From positions 124,001-188,000 of the forward strand of contig JAKJXP020000090.1 of the NCBI GenBank assembly GCA_022225965.2: a stretch of DNA of 64,000 bases, in the 5' to 3' direction. Each line of letters begins with the position of its first letter. Positions within the stretch are counted from its first letter, which is position 1. This document shows, piece after piece, positions 58,909 through 64,000 of the stretch. Below the pieces are notes generated by a model that saw only the letters and a list, made by a program, of their open reading frames with translations, made no database searches and was not told the DNA's origin. This DNA comes from Diatrype stigma. Taxonomy: Eukaryota; Ascomycota; Sordariomycetes; Xylariales; Diatrypaceae. The position numbers were made by a program, and so were the translations under genes.

Positions 58909-59675
58909 TGTGACTTAAGTAGTTAGTTATCCCCTTTTTAATTTTCTTACCTGGGATGTTCAAAAAGCTATTGTACCTTGTAAAAAGGGCAAACAGGGGC
59001 GCGGTGGGGGTTGGGAGCAAAACAGAAAGTAAATAGGCGTAGGTAGGTCAGTATTATGTAAAGAGGCGCCCGATAGAAATACCGCCGAACCAATCGACGA
59101 TGTGTCTTTTGGATGCTCTCCTTACCCTCTTCTGTTGGTCTGCGATGGTTATTTCTCGGCTGCTGGGAGAATCGAGTCGGGGGTTTTCCGTCCGGGCTGG
59201 TTGCGGAGTTATATAGTGGTCAAACAGTGATAAAGAATCGCCCTGTCTTCTCAGGTGGCTCTTTCACGAGAGACCTAAGTCGAGGCGTCTAGAAGAACAC
59301 AGAAGAATGCACATTGTTCGACATCTGAAAGGAAGCGAGACCCCAGGGGCTTAGAAGAGATGAACAATGCTATTTTACAAACGTGTGGGCATCTCCATGT
59401 CGCTTCTCGAAGCAGGAGCAAAGTCGATGTTAACAAAGAGACTACAAAGAACTCTTGGGAGGGATGTTTCGGATTGATATTGGTAGAGCTTACAGTAATC
59501 GCGGGCTGTGGGCAATGAGCGAAGCGACTCCTCAGCTATGTGTGACCGACACCTAAGAGTCCAGATAGACGAGCGAAGAACGATGAGTCCCACGCGATGT
59601 CAAAGTCGCGAATGCTCTAGGTAGTGCTTCGACAATTACTTGCTACACTCGAAACACCACAGGCGTGCATCCCAT
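58909..59675. other. Intergenic region
   Basis: This 767-bp spacer separates two minus-strand genes: the promoter side of the 197-aa gene and the 3' flank of the 574-aa gene. No gene is supported. Confidence 0.55.
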
Positions 59676-61488
59676 TCAACCCAGCACGACCCAATCGCAA
59701 GCGACAGTCCACGTCCCCAGATCCTGCAGCTCCACCTCCCACGTCGGCCTCCCGATGCCCACCACCGCGCCCGCGACGACCTCTTTCCGCCTCGCGAGCC
59801 CGACCAGCCTTCCCGGGCCTGCAAGGAGGACCTTGCTGGTTTCACCGTCAGCGTCAGCGTCAGCGTCGGTGTTGGTGTCGATGTCGATATCGATATCAGT
59901 GTCGGCAGCTTGATCCGGACCCAGACCCGAACCCGAGCTCGAGTTCCCCATCTCCACCACCGTCTCCAGCCGCTGGCGTTGATGGTGATGGTGATGGCGA
60001 TGGCGATGGCGACCGCGAACGAGCACCATACCCGGCGCCCCGCGCGCCTCGCCGACGACGATTTCCGCAACCCACTCGCTTCTTCTCTCACCAGCAGCAG
60101 CAACAGTACTACCGGCCCCGCCGCCGCCGGCCTCGATCTCGACGAGCCAGTCGCGCACCTCGGCCGCGAGCCCGCCGGGCGCATACCTACTGGCGCCCTT
60201 GCGGCGGTGCTGCGGCGAGAACGCGTCGGGCAGGGGGTCGCGGCGGTGCTGTGCTGGTGCTGCCACCGCCGCGGCGCCAGGGTCGTTTATGGCTACGAAC
60301 TCGCTGGCTGGCTCGGGCTGCTTGAAGCGCGGGGCTCTGTGGAATGTCGGCTGCTGCTGCTGCACTGACCCCGCACCTTCTTCTCCCTTAGAGTGGTGGC
60401 GGCGGTGTTGGTGGTGATAGTAGCCGTGGGAAAAGGGGGGCGGAGGGGATGATGATGGGGAGCCGTTGTTGGCCATGTCTGTGTCTGCGTTTGCGTCGAT
60501 TTCCATGTCCATGCCCGTGTCCTCTGCCTCTGGTATATCGTCCCCCCTCACCGGCGTGATGGTGTCATCGGCGACATCATTGTCATCTTCTTCCCCGTCT
60601 TCCTTCGCGCTGCTATCCTGCTTCTGCTGCTGTTGCGGTGATAGCGCCGGCGGTGACGAGCCGTCGAAGCCAGCCTCGGAAGAAGAGATGATGATGGACG
60701 ACGCGGCGCGTCTCCGCCGTTTCGGGGAGCGGGATCTCAGATCTTTGTCTTCCTCATCACCACCATCATCATCACCGCCACTCTCATCCTCGTCCCCCAC
60801 CATTGCATCCTCCTCATCCCTTCTTCCCCGGACAAGAGAAGACGGCGGCGAAGAGTCCCGAATAAGGTCAACCTCGATTGGATCGTGTCCCCCCTCTTCT
60901 CCTTCGTTCTCCGCCCCGCTGTTTCTAATTTCACCATCATCACCGCCATCGTCGCCATACTCATCGTCATAATCATCATCATCATACACCTGCTCGTGCT
61001 CCTGCTCCCGCGTCCTTGCACCACCCTCCTCAACTTGAGATGACGACGGCTGGGACGAAACGTCAACGATCAAATCATCATCGAACCGTCCCGAGCTGGT
61101 GCTGCGCGGCGGCGGCTGGCGGGAGTGGCGAAGACGAAATGGCCCAGGTGTCGTGATAGTACCAACACCAGCAGCAGCGGGGGTGGATGGCGCGTGCGAC
61201 GACGACGGCCCCGATGCTCGCGGGGTCGAACGGAGCGAGAAACGCGGCGTTGCCCGAAACTGCTGCTGCTGCTGCTGCTGCTGCTGTTGAGTACTACTCT
61301 GCAACGGCCCTGGAGTCTGCTGCTGAGACGAAGCCGATCTCTTCGACGCCAGGAACCGGTGGGGCGTCGGGGTCTAGAAGGCGAAACCTTCGGTTAATAA
61401 AAGAAGCTGCCAACTGCCAACACAATAATGATAATAACCAAGGGCCGCCTTGTTTGCTTACGGCTGGCGGTAGAGGAGGAGGAGCCAT
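59676..61488 (-). CDS. Low-complexity protein of unknown function with conserved-looking C-terminal domain
   Basis: The model complement(59676..61373, 61462..61488) gives 574 aa. Exon 1 codes MAPPPLPPA, and exon 2 continues TPTPHRFLASKRSASSQQQ. The first 350 residues are mostly disordered: a poly-Gln run, Ser/Pro stretches and long acidic patches (DDDDYDDEYGDDGGDDGE), with a basic nuclear-signal-like SPKRRRRAAS. A compact C-terminal region begins near FHRAPRFKQPEP, includes RYAPGGLAAEVRDWLVEIEAGG, and ends LGTWTVACDWVVLG; it contains an Asp/Thr/Ala repeat insert (DIDIDIDTNTDADADADGE). I do not recognise the family. The pattern (disordered acidic N-terminus, nuclear signal, folded C-terminus) suggests a nuclear protein. 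Confidence 0.78.
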
Positions 61489-62409
61489 GGTGAGTTTTCC
61501 CTAGGCTAGGTAGGTAGGCTAATAAGGCTTCATGGTAATTTATATGCTTGAGTAAGTATACAGTCGGTCGGATTATCCGTCTTAAGGTGGCTGTTGTGAA
61601 TGTGGAACATGAGGGCGCGCATGCCTGATCATTCATTCATTCCATAAGCGGCTGTTCCATAAGCTCAGCCGCTCTGTATCTGACGACAATCACTGACGAC
61701 TGACTGCTATACAACCCCTGGACTGGACCATGGGAGATATCGTTCAGATGGCTCGGTGTGTTGCGCCTTGCCTTGCCCAAGGTCGCAATGATGGAGATGA
61801 TGGAGATTGGGGGCGGTTCGGTTGGAGAGGTATGAATGTAGTATTTAGTCACTTTCGTAGGTGATTTAGGGGGTGTGTTTAGTGCGTGTTTGGCGCGTAG
61901 ACGCGCTAATTGCAATGCCACTCAGCCACTTTAGCGCATTCTCAAGCCAGCGAGCTTACCCAGACATGTCTTCCTCCCTGCAACGAGATAATATAGAGCT
62001 CATAATATAATGCTGATATTCAACGAGACATCACTCAGAGAAAGAGCTTTTACCGTAAGGCCAGTTGACTGAATAATGCATAAAAGAACGACAGCGTATA
62101 AAAAAACCCCTAAGGCAAGTAAACCATCAAATTGTGCAATGCATCGAAAAGCTGTCTCAATATTCATGTCTTGCCCCTATCGCCTATGTTACATAGTATG
62201 CTATGCTCTGCTATGCTCTGCTATGCCATACCATGCCATGCCGTGCTATAAAAAAAGAATATCAGGAAACCAAAGCCCCGGTGACGCCCATGCCCAGCTC
62301 TGCTCTTCCGAATACAACCCGAATACTAGAAACCCTAGCACCACCGAGTGAGTATTGATCATACCTACTAACTAATTAACTACCCAGTTCCTATGCTGCT
62401 GCCGCCGCA
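61489..62409. other. Intergenic region
   Basis: It holds the promoter side of the 574-aa gene and the 3' flank of the Mrc1-like gene. An ATGCTCTGCT tandem tract lies near 62200-62226. A minus-strand frame at 61637-61921 has no support. Confidence 0.5.
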
Positions 62410-64000
62410 TCACTCGAACTGCCCGCTCCCAAACAGCCCGCGCACGGCCTTCTTCTGGCCCTCGACGCCCTTCCACTTCCGCTTCTCGCGGCGCTTCTCG
62501 GCCTCGGCGACCGCCGCCCGGCGCTCCGTCTCGCGCGCGAAGTAGTTGACGCCCGAGCCCCGGCCCGCCGTCTTCTTCAGCTTGGCCTCCTCGCCGAACC
62601 CCGGCTTCTTCAGGCCAGCATTCCCGCTACCGTTACCACTGGCGGTATTGTTGTTGTTATTGTTGCTCGACGACGACGCGCTGGATCCAGCCGACGAGTT
62701 CGAGATGAGCGAGTTGGTCGTCGCCTTCCGCAGCAGCGCGGGGACCTTGAACGTCCCGTTGTTGCTATTGCTGCCGCTGCCGCTGCCGGCAGCTGCTCCT
62801 GCGTTCGACGGCGCGGCGAACGCGAGGCGCGCGCTCCCGCTCGACAGGTTGGAGGACGAGCTCCGCTTGAGTGTGATGCGGTCAACGACGGCGACGCTGG
62901 ACCGCCTCGTGTTTTCTTTGTTGCCGCTGCTGGTAGATGGGCGATGGCCATCACCGTCCCCCTCTTCTCCTTCACTGTCACCCGCGTCCGTAGCGGGGAT
63001 GATGGACGAGGAGATGAGGGTGTTCGGATCATCCAGCAGCGTGGAGAGCGAGCGCCGGACCTCGGTGAGCGAGGCTGGCCGTGCATCGCCATCCCTGGCG
63101 GCCGCCGTGCGCCGTGCGTTGGGCGCAGGCTGCCGGGGGGCGTCGTCCGTCCGCGAGCGCTTCCGGCCCGTGTTCGTCGTCGGTTGACTGTCCGGGATCG
63201 CCTCCGCTGCTTCTCCTTGCCGTTGCTGCTGGTTCTGGTTCTGGCTCTCGCCGCTTTCTTCTGCATCGGTAGCAGCAGCGGCAAAGTTCTCGCCGAAGTC
63301 CCACTCGTCGTCGCTGTCGCCTCGGTCCTCGATGCTCTTGAGGAAGGCGGCGTTGCGGGGGTTCTCGGCGATCTTGCCGATGCGCTCGTCCGCGAACAGG
63401 GCCTTCTGCATCTTGGCAAACTGGCGGCGCTTCATGCGGCGCTTGGCTTCCCCGCCGTCGTCCGAGTCGGACAGGTCGAGGTCGTTGCCGTCACCGCCGC
63501 CGCCGCGCCGCCGCTTGCGGAGCATGCCCGTCGTGATGTCCCGGAAGAGCTTATCCACCTGGGCAGCATCTGCCGCACGTTCGCGATCACTGCAGTCTCA
63601 TGTTAGTCGCTGACTTGTTGAGCTAGTAGAGAAGTTTGTAGGGAGCACTCACGCATAAAATCCAGCTAGCTTTGCTTCGTCGACATTATTGCCAGCGGTA
63701 TCATCGATCATCTCCTTAGCAAGCTCCTCGTCATCTTCGCTAGAATCTTCGCCGTCTGCACCACCAAGCCCAGCATACTCGTCTTCAGACTCGTCGGCTT
63801 CTTGTTCAACCCACTCCTTCGCTTCGCTCATCTTCGCTTTGAGCTTGTCTTCTCGACGCTTCTTTCTCTTTGCTGCTTTCTCCATCAACCTGAAAGCGCT
63901 CTGCTTGGCGGTCTCTGCGCCCTCGTTGCTCATCGTTGTATCGTCTTTTGTTATTGTGGCTGATGCTGCAGTACTGGGGCTCCCTGGAACATCTGTCGGC
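62410..64000 (-). CDS. MRC1: DNA replication checkpoint mediator Mrc1/claspin-like, C-terminal part (5' end off the window)
   Basis: Two exons are visible, 62410..63589 and 63653 to the window edge. The frame stays open to position 64000, so the gene starts outside and the Met at 63933 is probably internal. Conserved Mrc1 blocks are present: SAFRLMEKAAKRKKRRE, VEQEADESEDEYAGLGG, EEL-AKEMIDDT...VDEAKLAGFYA, then across the intron DRERAADAAQVDKLFRDITTGMLRKRR, LSDSDD, RRQFAKMQKALFADERIGKIAENPRNAAFLKSIED. The C-terminal third is Ser/Asn-rich and disordered, with a short conserved tail. Mrc1 travels with the replisome and passes the replication-stress signal to the Rad53/Cds1 kinase. Intron 63590-63652 is in phase. 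Confidence 0.88.

Noticed and set aside
61637..61921. 94-codon minus-strand frame starting MALQLARLRAKHALN
   Set aside because: It has no homologous block I can recognise and falls in a spacer with ordinary noncoding composition.

Overview
The window is nuclear DNA from a filamentous ascomycete, most likely a Sordariomycete-type Pezizomycotina. This rests on gene content (RPB2, fungal Med1, Mrc1, AIM24, a HET-domain protein, Zn2Cys6 factor), on short 50-250 nt spliceosomal introns with GTRNGT donors and CTAAC/CTAAT branch sites, and on GC-rich coding exons set in less GC-rich spacers. I rebuilt 17 protein genes by joining exons at splice sites that keep the frame, plus one unusual tRNA-like locus and one MITE-like element. 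The species cannot be named from sequence alone.

Layout. 1.3-3.9 kb (minus): secreted GH2 glycosidase, seven exons. 3.9-10.9 kb: gene-free spacer with a 188-bp TA-flanked inverted-repeat element and several microsatellites. 10.9-14.8 kb (plus): RPB2, complete. 16.5-17.6 kb (minus): histidine phosphatase. 18.3-20.5 kb (plus): beta-catenin-like protein 1 (CTNNBL1). 21.3-22.3 kb (minus): V-ATPase subunit G (VMA10 type) with an ATG-only first coding exon and a 9-nt micro-exon. 23.0-23.4 kb (plus): PET117-like. 24.3-25.4 kb (plus): Rossmann-fold NAD(P)-dependent reductase. 26.5-34.5 kb (all plus): secreted FAD-linked oxidase with a GC-AG intron, CorA-like membrane protein and 2-oxoglutarate/Fe(II) dioxygenase. 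35.5-37.2 kb (plus): AIM24-family protein with a long Pro/Gln-rich N-terminus. 37.2-42.3 kb: gene-free. 42.3-43.4 kb (plus): small Zn2Cys6 protein. 43.4-46.4 kb: gene-free. 46.4-48.5 kb (plus): large disordered protein of unknown function. 49.9-52.2 kb (plus): Mediator subunit Med1. 53.9-56.9 kb (plus): HET-domain protein with ankyrin repeats inside the HET domain. 57.8-58.0 kb (minus): tRNA-like locus with two B boxes. 58.3-58.9 and 59.7-61.5 kb (minus): two unrecognised proteins. 62.4 kb to the right edge (minus): C-terminal part of Mrc1/claspin, 5' end outside the window.

How the genes relate. Most are unlinked housekeeping genes for transcription (RPB2, Med1), splicing (CTNNBL1), replication checkpoint (Mrc1), vacuolar acidification (VMA10) and mitochondria (PET117, AIM24). 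The 26-34 kb stretch looks like accessory metabolism (two oxidative enzymes flanking a membrane protein) but has no backbone synthase, so calling it a cluster is speculative. I found no clear new multi-gene system. The best leads are the nested HET/ankyrin architecture, the double-B-box tRNA-like locus, the MITE, and the unusual intron structures of VMA10 and the FAD oxidase.
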